A DNA stretch of 64,000 nt from Kribbella sp. VKM Ac-2568. Lineage in GTDB: Bacteria > Actinomycetota > Actinomycetes > Propionibacteriales > Kribbellaceae. The translations under genes and the position numbers were made by a program. Each line of letters opens with the position of its first letter. The first letter of the stretch is position 1. The stretch covers positions 310,001-374,000 of the forward strand of contig NZ_SLVF01000001.1 in the NCBI RefSeq assembly GCF_004345365.1. Reading direction: 5' to 3'. Shown piece after piece: positions 7,834 to 16,205 of the stretch. The notes below the pieces were generated by a model. That model was not told the origin of the DNA. It did no database searches and saw only the letters and a list, made by a program, of their open reading frames with translations.

Positions 7834-9960
7834 ATGATCCGGGGCCGCGAAGCGCGCAGTGCCAGGGACATCCCGCTGCGGACCCATTGGCTGGTTCTCA
7901 CCGTCTGTCTCGTCTGCCTGGTCGCCGCCTTGCTGCTGCATGGCTACACCCAGCACCTGTTCGGCACTCTGCCGGACGCGGAACCGCCGGAGCGGACGTC
8001 GTTCGGGCAGGTGCCCAGGGAGATTTCCCGCGGCGGTCCGGTGATCGACGCCCGTGGAGCGCAGATCCGGACGGCGGCGCCGAGACCGATGACGATCGCG
8101 TTGACCTTCGACGACGGCCCGGACCCGATCTGGACGCCGCGGGTGCTCGACCTGCTGAAGACCCACGGCGCCAAGGCGACCTTCTTCGTCGTCGGCGTCC
8201 AGGTCGTCGCCCACCAGGAACTGACCCGCCGGATCGCCGCGGAGGGACACCAGCTCGGGCTGCATACCTTCACCCACGCGGACCTCGCGGCGTTGCCCGA
8301 CTGGCGGCGATACTTCGAGCTTCGTCAGAGCCAGCTGATCCTGGCCGGCGCCGCCGGTGTCAGTACGCCACTGCTGCGGCCGCCGTACTCGTCGAAGGCC
8401 GAGGCCGTCGCCGACCAGGACTGGTCCGGGATCAGGTATGCGCGGGAGCTCGGCTACCTCACCGTGCTGACCACCCAGGACAGCGAGGACTGGAAACGCC
8501 AGGGCGTCGACCGGATCCTGGCCAGCTCGCGCCCCAGGGGTACCGCCGGGCAGATCCTGCTGGTGCACGACGCCGGCGGCGATCGTAGTCAGACCGTCGC
8601 CGCCCTGGCCGTGCTGATCCCCGAGCTCAAGGCGCGGGGCTACCGCTTCGACACGGTCAGCAAGACGGTCGGGGTGCCCGAGCCGGTGCGCCCGGCGACC
8701 TTCGGTGAGAAGTGGCGAGGTCTCGGCATGATCGGGGCGATCAAGCTGAGCGACACCGTGCTGTTGATCCTCACCTGGTTGCTCTACCTGGCCGGCGGGT
8801 TGAGCCTGGTCCGGGCCGCCGCCACGGTGGTCGCTGCCCGCAGGCATTCCCGGACGCGGTCCGCCGCGTGGCCGGTCCGGGTCACCGAACCGGTCACCGT
8901 CGTGGTGCCCGCCTACAACGAGAGCGCGGGGATCGAAGCGGCCGTCAGGTCCCTGGTCGCCTCCGACCACCCGGTCGAGGTGATCGTCGTCGACGACGGC
9001 TCGAGCGACGGCACCGCGGACCTCGTGGAGTCGCTGGGGATACCGGGGGTCCGGGTGATCCGCCAGGTCAACGCCGGGAAACCCGTGGCTCTGAACACCG
9101 GCATCCAGGCTGCCTCGCACGAGCTGGTAGTGATGGTCGACGGAGACACGGTCTTCGAGCCGGACGCGGTCCGGACGCTCGTCCAGCCGTTCGGCGACCC
9201 CGGAATCGGGGCGGTCTCGGGCAACGCCAAGGTCGGGAACCGTCACGGCGTACTGGGTCGCTGGCAGCACATCGAGTACGTCGTCGGCTTCAACCTGGAC
9301 CGCCGGTTGTTCGACCTCGGCCGGTGCATGCCGACGGTGCCGGGTGCGATCGGCGCCTTCCGGCGGAGCGCCCTGCTGCGGGCCGGCGGCGTCAGCGAGG
9401 ACACGCTGGCCGAGGACACCGACCTGACGATGGCGTTGTGCCGCGACGGCTGGAGGATCGTCTACGAGGAGCGGGCGAAGGCCTGGACCGAGGCCCCCAC
9501 TTCACTCGGGCTCCTGTGGCGCCAGCGGTACCGCTGGTGCTACGGCACCCTGCAGGCGATGTGGAAGCACCGCGGCGCCGTCATCAAGGACGGCGCGGCC
9601 GGGCGGTTCGGCCGCCGCAGCCTCGGGTTTCTGCTTGCCTTCCAGGTGCTGCTGCCGTTACTCGCTCCGGTCGTGGACGTCTTCGCCGTGTACGGGCTGA
9701 TCTTCCTGGATCCGGTCCGCGTCATGGTTCTTTGGCTGGTCTTCGTCTCGCTGCAGGCGCTGACCAGCTTGTACGCTTTCCGGCTCGACCGGGAGTCGAT
9801 CAAGCCGCTGTGGAGCCTCCCGCTGCAGCAGTTCGTCTACCGCCAGCTGATGTACCTGGTGGTCATCCAATCGGTCTTCACCGCGTTGGCGGGGTCACGG
9901 CTGCGATGGCAGCGCATGGACCGCTACGGCAGTCTGCAGGTCCCGGTCAGAACTGACTGA
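7834..9960 (+). CDS. Polysaccharide deacetylase-glycosyltransferase fusion (MatB-like)
   Basis: 708 residues combining two enzymes. After one N-terminal membrane helix (about 18-36) comes a NodB deacetylase domain with the metal-site motif LTFDDGPDP (90-98) and HTFTH (about 144-148). A second helix (about 306-330) leads to a family 2 glycosyltransferase with VVVPAYNES (near 357), VVDDGSSDG (near 386), VDGDT (near 435), AEDTD (near 526) and QRYRW (near 563), the full D, DxD, D, QxxRW set of processive synthases. Further helices (about 590-690) would form the translocation channel. This is the layout of the Streptomyces MatB protein linked to PNAG-like exopolysaccharide; glucosamine polymer specificity is inferred, not shown. 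ATG at 7834, just after paralog 3. Confidence 0.88.
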   Translation: MIRGREARSARDIPLRTHWLVLTVCLVCLVAALLLHGYTQHLFGTLPDAEPPERTSFGQVPREISRGGPVIDARGAQIRTAAPRPMTIALTFDDGPDPIWTPRVLDLLKTHGAKATFFVVGVQVVAHQELTRRIAAEGHQLGLHTFTHADLAALPDWRRYFELRQSQLILAGAAGVSTPLLRPPYSSKAEAVADQDWSGIRYARELGYLTVLTTQDSEDWKRQGVDRILASSRPRGTAGQILLVHDAGGDRSQTVAALAVLIPELKARGYRFDTVSKTVGVPEPVRPATFGEKWRGLGMIGAIKLSDTVLLILTWLLYLAGGLSLVRAAATVVAARRHSRTRSAAWPVRVTEPVTVVVPAYNESAGIEAAVRSLVASDHPVEVIVVDDGSSDGTADLVESLGIPGVRVIRQVNAGKPVALNTGIQAASHELVVMVDGDTVFEPDAVRTLVQPFGDPGIGAVSGNAKVGNRHGVLGRWQHIEYVVGFNLDRRLFDLGRCMPTVPGAIGAFRRSALLRAGGVSEDTLAEDTDLTMALCRDGWRIVYEERAKAWTEAPTSLGLLWRQRYRWCYGTLQAMWKHRGAVIKDGAAGRFGRRSLGFLLAFQVLLPLLAPVVDVFAVYGLIFLDPVRVMVLWLVFVSLQALTSLYAFRLDRESIKPLWSLPLQQFVYRQLMYLVVIQSVFTALAGSRLRWQRMDRYGSLQVPVRTD

Positions 9961-10025
9961 CGTGAACGAAGACCTCGGTAGGGAAGGGGCTTCAGGCGGC
10001 GCTGACCCCTCGGACGTCCGCCCGG

Positions 10026-13000
10026 TCAGAGGCGCGGAGCGGGCCGGACGAAGGGGAAAGCGAGGGTGGCGCGGATGTTCTGGCCGGTGAGCATCATCAT
10101 CACCCGGTCGACGCCGATGCCGAGCCCACCGGTCGGGGGCATCGCGTACTCGAGCGCGCTAAGGAAGTCCTCGTCCAGCGACATCGCCTCGGGGTCACCG
10201 GCGGCCGCCTTCAGCGACTGCTCGGTCAACCGCCGCCGCTGCTCCACCGGATCCACCAGCTCGGAGTACGCCGTACCGATCTCTGCGCCGAAGGCGACCA
10301 GGTCCCACCGCTCGGCCAGTCGCGGGTTGTTGCGGTGGGTCCGGGTGAGTGGCGACGTCTCGACCGGGAAGTCGGTGTAGAACGTCGGCAGGGTGGTCGT
10401 CGGCTCGACCAGTTCGTCGTACAGCTCCAGGACCAGTTCCCCTGCGGACAGGTCGAATCCGGCGTGTACGCCGTGCTCCGCGCAGATCTCCCGCAACCGC
10501 TCGACCGAGGTTCCTGAGTCCACCTGTACTCCGGTCGCCCTGCTGACCGCGTCGTGCACGGTGACGACCGGCCAGTCGCCGGAGATGTCGACCTCGCCGT
10601 CCGGCCGCTGCACGACGGGTTTCCCGAACACCGCGGTGGCCGCCTCGATCAGCAGTTCCCGGGTCAGCTCGAGCATCGTGACGTAGTCGGCGTACGGCTG
10701 GTACGCCTCGACCGAGGTGAACTCGGGGTTGTGGGTCGCGTCGGCACCCTCGTTGCGGAAGTTCCGGTTGAGCTCGAACACCTTCCCGAGTCCGCCGACG
10801 CTGAGCCGCTTCAGGAACAGCTCGGGCGCGATCCGCAGGAACAGGTCTGTGTCGTAGGCATTGATGTGGGTGACGAACGGCCGCGCGTTCGCCCCGCCGT
10901 GCACGGCCTGCAGCATCGGCGTCTCCACCTCGATGAACCCACGGCTCTCGAAACCATTGCGCAACGCCCGTACCGCGGTACTGCGGTACTGCATCATCTG
11001 CAGGGAGTCCGGGTTCATCACCAGGTCGAGGTGGCGCTGGCGGACCCGGGCCTCGGGATCGGTGAAGCCATTTCGTTTGTCCGGCAAGGGATGCAGGCAC
11101 TTCGCCGCCATCAGCCAGCCGGTCGCCGCGAGCGACAACTCGCCCCGGCGGCTGGTAACCACCTCGCCCGTGACACTGACATGGTCACCGATGTCGACCA
11201 GCCTGCGCCAATGCTCCAGCGAGGTGACGCCACAGGTGTCAGCGGTGAGCATCACCTGGAGGCTCGCGAGACCGTCCTGCAACTCGGCGAAGGCCAGGCC
11301 GCCGTGGTTCCGCATCCGGGTGACGCGGCCGGTGACGGACACCTGGTGGCCGGTGCGGTGGTCGGCGGGCAGGTTCTGGTGCACTTCCCGGATCCGTTCG
11401 AGGGTTTCCGTTCTCGGCACCGAGACCGGGTAGGGTTCGATGCCAGCGGCAACCAATCCGGCGAGCTTGCCGCGCCGGATCCGCTCCTGCTCGGTGAGCC
11501 GGCGATCCGGCAGCGCGGGCCGCAACAGCTCCTCCTCCTGCTTCCGGACCGCGAGGGCGAACTGGCCGCCGTCGGCCGCCATGATCGCGTGCCGCTCGGC
11601 GGTCTCCAGCGTGTCGACACGCGTCCACGGCCGGGGTGCGGGCAGGAACCCCTCAGCCGTGCCGGCCGCGAGCAACACCTGGGCAAGGGAAGCGCCGCGC
11701 GAGTAGCAGATCAGCCGGGGCGACCAGCGCGGCAGATACTTCTCGTTCGACTGGTAGAGACTCTCCAGCTGCCAGAACCGGGACGCGGCGGTGAGCAGGG
11801 CGTTGGTGATCCGCAGTACCGGCCCGGCTCCGACCCGCTCGGCATCACTGAAGATCTCCCGGAACATGGCGAAGTTCAGCGAGATGTGGTGTACGCCGAG
11901 ATCGCCGCAGGAGTCCACCAGCGCGTTGACCATGAACTCCATCAGGCCGTTCACGGACTCGGGATCGCGCCGCATCAGGTCCAGCGACACCCCGCGCACA
12001 CCCCAGGGCACGAACGACAGCAGACCGCGTACTGCGCCGTCGGCGTCGCGGGCGATCACCATCACGCACCGGGCGTCGGAGGCATCGCCAAGCCGGCCGA
12101 GGGCCATCGAGAAGCCGCGCTCGGTCTGAGCTCCCCGCCAGTGCTCCGCGAGCTCGACGTACTTGGCGAGCGTCGCGGGGGACAGGTCGCCGTGCCGGAC
12201 CACCTCGGCGTGGTACCCGGACCGCTGCGCCCGGGTGACCGCCTGCCGTACGGGCCGCATGGTCCGGCCCTCGAGAGTGAAGTCCGCGACGTCGATGATC
12301 GCCTCGTCGCCCATCGCGAGCGCGCGCAGCCCCGCGTCGACGTACGCGTGGGCCGCCTCCTCGCTGGCGGACAGCACCGCGGGGGACCAGCCGTACGTCC
12401 GGGCCTCGGCGAGCCAGCGGTTGATGGCGCCGGGCCAGGCCGCCGGATCGCCGAGCGGGTCGCCACTGGCCAGGCTGACCCCGTTGACCACCCGGTACGC
12501 GATCGCGGCCTCGTTGTCCGGGGAGAAGACCACGGCCTTGTCGCGCCGGGTGGCGAAGTACCCGAGCGAGTCGCGTTCGCCGTACTGGAGCAGCAGGCGG
12601 CGGAGGTGCAGTTCCTCGGGCTGGCTCAGGTAGCGGACCCGGCGGACAGAGCGGAGGAAGATGGCGAAGGCGATCACCAGGGAGGCTGCCGAGATCGCGC
12701 CGACGGCCAGGCCGACCCAACCGTGTCCCTCGTGGCCGGCGCCGATCCTGGTCCGGCTCTGGCCGAGCGCGGCCATCACCGCCCAGCCGATCTTCTCCTT
12801 CTGGCCGCTCAGGGTGTTCGGGAAGATCTGGGTCAGCGTGATGCTGACCGCGATCGAGATCATCAGCCCGGCGACCAGAGCGGCGATCGCCTGCCGCCGG
12901 CTACCGGGCGCGACCCGGGCCGGGAAGGCGCCGCGGATCGTCCACAGCAGCACGATCAGTGCGGAGACCACGACCAGCTGGGCGATGCCGAGCTCCAGGT

Positions 13001-13406
13001 CCTGGATCCTGGCCGGGCCGCCGAACTCCTCCAGCAGTTCGGCGTCGTCCGGATTGGCCAGCCGGACGCTGGTGAACGCGACCGCGGCGATCTGGGTGAC
13101 GAGCCAGAGCACCTCGAAGACCAACAGCACCCAGAGCAGCGCCGCTCGCTTCCCGCGCAGCAACGCACTGCCGATGACGGCCAGGTAGACCGCGGAGAAG
13201 AAGGTGTGACCGGCCGGGATGCCGAAGAACTCGAAGATCAGATCGACCTTGCGCACGTAGGCCGGTGCGAACAGGTGCAGCGGGATCGCGAGGAAGGACC
13301 AGACCGAGGCGGCCACGACGACGCGGCCGACCCAGACGGCCGCCCGGTGCTGCCAGTTCGGTACGTCCTGTTGCGATGACACGGTGCGATCATCCCACCT
13401 GCCCAC
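10026..13406 (-). CDS. lysX: Bifunctional lysylphosphatidylglycerol synthase / lysyl-tRNA synthetase
   Basis: 1126 residues, close to mycobacterial LysX. The N-terminal part (about 20-260) has several helices. A DUF2156/MprF-type transferase domain follows (about 270-600, with FVPWGVRGVSLDLMRRDP). The C-terminal half is a class II lysyl-tRNA synthetase: OB fold with VTGRVTRMRNHGG, motif 2 region NFRNEGADATHNPEFT, and motif 3 GLGIGVDRVMMML near the end. It charges tRNA with lysine and transfers lysine to phosphatidylglycerol, which in mycobacteria lowers membrane charge and gives resistance to cationic peptides. Start is ambiguous between GTG 13406 and GTG 13382; neither has a strong ribosome binding site. 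Monocistronic, divergent from the hydrolase at 13523. Confidence 0.94.
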   Translation of the reverse strand: MGRWDDRTVSSQQDVPNWQHRAAVWVGRVVVAASVWSFLAIPLHLFAPAYVRKVDLIFEFFGIPAGHTFFSAVYLAVIGSALLRGKRAALLWVLLVFEVLWLVTQIAAVAFTSVRLANPDDAELLEEFGGPARIQDLELGIAQLVVVSALIVLLWTIRGAFPARVAPGSRRQAIAALVAGLMISIAVSITLTQIFPNTLSGQKEKIGWAVMAALGQSRTRIGAGHEGHGWVGLAVGAISAASLVIAFAIFLRSVRRVRYLSQPEELHLRRLLLQYGERDSLGYFATRRDKAVVFSPDNEAAIAYRVVNGVSLASGDPLGDPAAWPGAINRWLAEARTYGWSPAVLSASEEAAHAYVDAGLRALAMGDEAIIDVADFTLEGRTMRPVRQAVTRAQRSGYHAEVVRHGDLSPATLAKYVELAEHWRGAQTERGFSMALGRLGDASDARCVMVIARDADGAVRGLLSFVPWGVRGVSLDLMRRDPESVNGLMEFMVNALVDSCGDLGVHHISLNFAMFREIFSDAERVGAGPVLRITNALLTAASRFWQLESLYQSNEKYLPRWSPRLICYSRGASLAQVLLAAGTAEGFLPAPRPWTRVDTLETAERHAIMAADGGQFALAVRKQEEELLRPALPDRRLTEQERIRRGKLAGLVAAGIEPYPVSVPRTETLERIREVHQNLPADHRTGHQVSVTGRVTRMRNHGGLAFAELQDGLASLQVMLTADTCGVTSLEHWRRLVDIGDHVSVTGEVVTSRRGELSLAATGWLMAAKCLHPLPDKRNGFTDPEARVRQRHLDLVMNPDSLQMMQYRSTAVRALRNGFESRGFIEVETPMLQAVHGGANARPFVTHINAYDTDLFLRIAPELFLKRLSVGGLGKVFELNRNFRNEGADATHNPEFTSVEAYQPYADYVTMLELTRELLIEAATAVFGKPVVQRPDGEVDISGDWPVVTVHDAVSRATGVQVDSGTSVERLREICAEHGVHAGFDLSAGELVLELYDELVEPTTTLPTFYTDFPVETSPLTRTHRNNPRLAERWDLVAFGAEIGTAYSELVDPVEQRRRLTEQSLKAAAGDPEAMSLDEDFLSALEYAMPPTGGLGIGVDRVMMMLTGQNIRATLAFPFVRPAPRL

Positions 13407-13522
13407 TTGGCGGCCTCTGCGACTCTGGCCCGCATGGCAACCGTCCAGCCTCCGCGCGGACCGGGTGAGGTGTGCGAAATCTCGGCGACAGCGTCGCCCG
13501 CGGTGAGGCAGGCTTTGCTCCG

Positions 13523-14269
13523 ATGAGTACGCGCTGGGTGGTGCTGCCGGGGCTGGCCGAGACGCCTGAGGAGTTCGGCCGGGTCGTCTCGCTGCTGCCC
13601 TCGTGCGAGCTCCGCCTGATCGACCCCTGGCGTACTCCGGTCACCTCCGCCCCCGACGTGCTCAGCTCGGCCGCCGGGGTGGAGTCGCCCGTCGGTCTTG
13701 TCGGGCACTCCATCGGCGGACTCGCGGCGCTGCGGTGGATGCTCACCCGGCCGTTCGAGGTGGACCGGCTGATCCTGGTCGACACCAGCCTCACCTCGGA
13801 GACCGGCTTGCGCTGGCTCTACCCCGGCACTCCCGCCGACCGCGGGATCCGCGCACTGCTGGGATTCCTTGGCCGGATCGGCGTACCGGGGTTGCTCGGA
13901 CCGGCGGCGCGGCGGTTGCTGGTCCGGGTCGGCAGCGCGACCAACCGGGATCTGTTGTCCAAGGCAACAGCCAGGGCCCGGTACGGCGCGCCGGGGTCGT
14001 GGTTGCTCTTCTGGGACGAGCTGGCGAGCAGTTGGGCGCTGGCGGCGGAGGTGGCCGCGCTGCTGGAGCACCCGCCGGACGACCTGCCGCCGACGGTCCT
14101 TCTGGTCGCTACTGGAGGCAGTTCCCGGTTCACCGCCAGCCGCTGGCTGGCCGGGCAGCGTGCCCTTGCGGCCAAGCTGAACGCGACGGTGGAAGTCCTG
14201 CCCGACTCGGCTCACCTGGTCCACCTGGATCGGCCCGACGCGATCGCCGACCTCCTCGTCCAGGCCTGA
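13523..14269 (+). CDS. Alpha/beta hydrolase
   Basis: 248 residues from ATG 13523; an upstream GTG at 13472 would add a 17-residue extension unlike hydrolase N-termini. The fold is shown by WVVLPGL at the start, the nucleophile elbow VGLVGHSIGG (about residues 59-68), and a C-terminal DSAHLVHLDRP that should carry the catalytic His. The acid residue is uncertain: the usual position after TVLLVATGG has Ser and no clear Asp, so it may lie elsewhere or be missing. Cytosolic, substrate unknown. It is divergent from lysX with roughly 115 bases between, and lies 70 bases before the PPOX gene on the same strand. Confidence 0.8.
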   Translation: MSTRWVVLPGLAETPEEFGRVVSLLPSCELRLIDPWRTPVTSAPDVLSSAAGVESPVGLVGHSIGGLAALRWMLTRPFEVDRLILVDTSLTSETGLRWLYPGTPADRGIRALLGFLGRIGVPGLLGPAARRLLVRVGSATNRDLLSKATARARYGAPGSWLLFWDELASSWALAAEVAALLEHPPDDLPPTVLLVATGGSSRFTASRWLAGQRALAAKLNATVEVLPDSAHLVHLDRPDAIADLLVQA

Positions 14270-14339
14270 CCTCGCCGAGGTGTCGATCCAGGCTGCGCCT
14301 GCTCGTGTAGGGGGTGATCATGCCTATTGAGGAGGACTG

Positions 14340-14768
14340 ATGGGTTTCACCGATGAGGAGATCGCCTACATGCGGTCGCAGCCGCTCGCGCGGCTGGCGA
14401 CGTTGGGGGAGGACGGGCAGCCTGACCTGGTCCCGGTGGCGTTCGAGCTCGACGACGGCGTCTTCTGGGTCGGCGGGGTGGGCCCGAGCGTCGCGCAGAC
14501 GCGGAAGTTCCGCAATCTGAGGGCCGGCCGCGACAAGGTCGCGCTGGTGATCGACGACCTGGTTTCGCTGGAGCCGTTCATCGCCCGCTGCCTCCGGGTC
14601 TACGGCCGGGCGGAGCTACCGATCGAGCGTGTCGGGATGGTCGGCCCGGGCCTCTACAGCCGGATCGTCCCGACCACGAGCTGGAGCTGGAACATCGAGG
14701 GCAAGCCCGCCGGCGACACCTGGTACCCGGCCCACCGCACCGTGCACCAGCCGGACCAGGTGGACTAG
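14340..14768 (+). CDS. PPOX class F420-dependent oxidoreductase
   Basis: 142 residues with the split beta-barrel of the pyridoxamine-phosphate-oxidase superfamily. The opening FTDEEIAYMRSQPLARLATL followed by PDLVPVAFELDDG is the usual beginning of the actinobacterial branch that binds deazaflavin F420 rather than FMN, and RKFRNLRAG with KVALVIDDL forms the next strand pair. It probably reduces or oxidises an unknown small molecule with F420. A strong GAGGAGG lies just before ATG 14340. The F420 synthesis gene fbiC is at the end of this window. The stop codon lies within a short tandem repeat shared with the intergenic space. Confidence 0.88.
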   Translation: MGFTDEEIAYMRSQPLARLATLGEDGQPDLVPVAFELDDGVFWVGGVGPSVAQTRKFRNLRAGRDKVALVIDDLVSLEPFIARCLRVYGRAELPIERVGMVGPGLYSRIVPTTSWSWNIEGKPAGDTWYPAHRTVHQPDQVD

Positions 14769-14800
14769 CCCGGACCAGGCGGACCGGCCGGACTAGGCGG
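14751..14800. repeat. 19-nt tandem repeat across the PPOX stop codon
   Basis: CCGGACCAGGTGGACTAGC (14751-14769) is followed directly by CCGGACCAGGCGGACCGGC (14770-14788), three mismatches, and then by a partial third unit CGGACTAGGCGG (14789-14800) that enters the end of the convergent ROK gene. The first unit contains the PPOX stop TAG. One of five such gene-end repeats in this window. Confidence 0.8.
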
Positions 14801-16022
14801 GCGTCGTCAGCGCCGGGGTCGGGAGCTTGCGCTGCCAGACCTCGTCCAGCGCCATCCGCATGGCACCGGTGACCACGGCGTCCTCGGCGAGGGCGGAGAG
14901 CTCGAGCTTGGGGTGGTTCAGCGTCAACAACCGCAGCTGGTCGGAGATCGCGTCGAGCAGCACAGCACCAGCACGCGCCACACCGCCACCGATCACGACA
15001 GCGGTCGGGTCCAGCACCAGTACCGCGGGCGCCAGCGCCCGGGCGAAGTCGCGGGCCACCTGCTGCACGACCGCCTGAGCGACGGGATCACGCTCGGCCG
15101 CGGCGGCGAACACGTCAGCCGTGTCCAGCTGGTCCCGGCCGAGCTCCGCCAGCCGGGAGTCCGGGTTGTCGAGCACGGCCTGACGCCCGAGGGCAGCGAT
15201 CGCCTCCGAGCCGACAGCGCGTTCCAGCGGGCCGCGGCTGTCCTCGGGGTTGATCACGTCGTCCGGGGCGGTGGCGATGAAGCCGATCTCACCAGCGGCG
15301 CCAGTACCGCGGTGCAGCCGGCCGTCGATCACGATGCCCGCACCGAGCCGCTCGCCCCACTGAACCGCCAGCAGAGTCCCCGTGCCGCCACGGGCCGCGG
15401 CGATGGCCAGGGCGGCCAGGTTGGCGTCGTTGTCGAGCATGACCGGGCAGTCGAGCAGGCTGCGGACGTGTTTGGTCAGGTCGATCGCGGACCAGCCCGG
15501 CACGCTCGGGACCAGCTGGACCCGGCCGGTGTGCTCGTCCACGATGCCGGGGCTCGCGGCGACCGCTGCGGCGATGTCCTCGGCCGGCACCTCCGCCTCG
15601 GCCAGTGCCTCGGTGATCACCTCGCTGATGACCCCCAGAAGCTCCTGGGCGGTCCACCCGGGCCCGGACCGGCGTACCAGCGAGAGCTTGCGGCCAGCCA
15701 GGTCGGAGACGCCGACGGTGACGCGGTGCGGGCCGACGTCCAGGCCGAGCACCGGCGCCGCGCGGCCGCGCAGGGAGACCCGGATGGCCGGGCGGCCGAG
15801 CGAGCGGTCGGCCGAGTCAGGGCCGTGCTGCTGCAGCCAACCGGCGTCCAGCAGCTCGTCGACTGCCTGCGCCACGGTCGGTCTGGCCAGGCCGGTGCGT
15901 TCCACCAGCTCCGCGACCCGCAGCGGTGCAGGTGCCGAGCGGCGAACCGCGTCCAGCACCGCAGCGACGTTGATCCGCCGCAGCATCGTCGTACCGCCGC
16001 CGCCGACCGTTCCCTTGCCCAT
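14793..16022 (-). CDS. ROK family transcriptional regulator
   Basis: About 409 residues. A winged helix at the N-terminus (LRVAELVERTGLARPTVAQA) is followed by a ROK sugar-kinase-like domain with LGLDVGPHRVTVGVSDLAG, DNDANLAALA and WGERLGAGIVIDG. Such proteins are usually repressors of sugar uptake or catabolism that respond to a sugar or sugar phosphate. The ROK zinc motif (His plus CxCGxxGC) is absent: the stretch after GEIGF goes straight to ATAPDDVINPED with no Cys. A kinase role is therefore unlikely. Start chosen at ATG 16022 behind AAGGGG; a GTG at 16043 is the alternative. The target operon is not obvious, and the gene may be autoregulated. Confidence 0.88.
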   Translation of the reverse strand: MGKGTVGGGGTTMLRRINVAAVLDAVRRSAPAPLRVAELVERTGLARPTVAQAVDELLDAGWLQQHGPDSADRSLGRPAIRVSLRGRAAPVLGLDVGPHRVTVGVSDLAGRKLSLVRRSGPGWTAQELLGVISEVITEALAEAEVPAEDIAAAVAASPGIVDEHTGRVQLVPSVPGWSAIDLTKHVRSLLDCPVMLDNDANLAALAIAAARGGTGTLLAVQWGERLGAGIVIDGRLHRGTGAAGEIGFIATAPDDVINPEDSRGPLERAVGSEAIAALGRQAVLDNPDSRLAELGRDQLDTADVFAAAAERDPVAQAVVQQVARDFARALAPAVLVLDPTAVVIGGGVARAGAVLLDAISDQLRLLTLNHPKLELSALAEDAVVTGAMRMALDEVWQRKLPTPALTTPA

Positions 16023-16049
16023 GTCCGACCCCTTGCCTGCCACTCACCC

Positions 16050-16083
16050 ATCCTATATATAAAGCGAGCGTTCATAAATTAGC
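16050..16083 (-). promoter_or_regulatory. AT-rich promoter region of the ROK regulator
   Basis: In this GC-rich DNA the 34 bases upstream of the ROK gene stand out as AT-rich: on the minus strand TAATTTATGAACGCTCGC is followed by TTTATATATAGGAT. TATATA or TAGGAT could be the -10 element. The flanking A/T blocks around a GC centre resemble sites bound by ROK repressors, so an autoregulatory operator is possible. Confidence 0.4.
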
Positions 16084-16205
16084 TGTCGCTTGCGCGCGCC
16101 GAGCACACCCAGAAAGCCGGGGCGGGCGGTCGCCCCGAAGTCCGCGAGTCGACAACTATCACTCGCCAGCCGTCCTGCTGCCCAGCACACGCACTGGGGC
16201 AGGGA

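Noticed and set aside
10554..13379. A 941-residue plus-strand open frame
   Set aside because: It is antisense to lysX, which has full domain motifs; long antisense frames are normal in DNA of this GC content.
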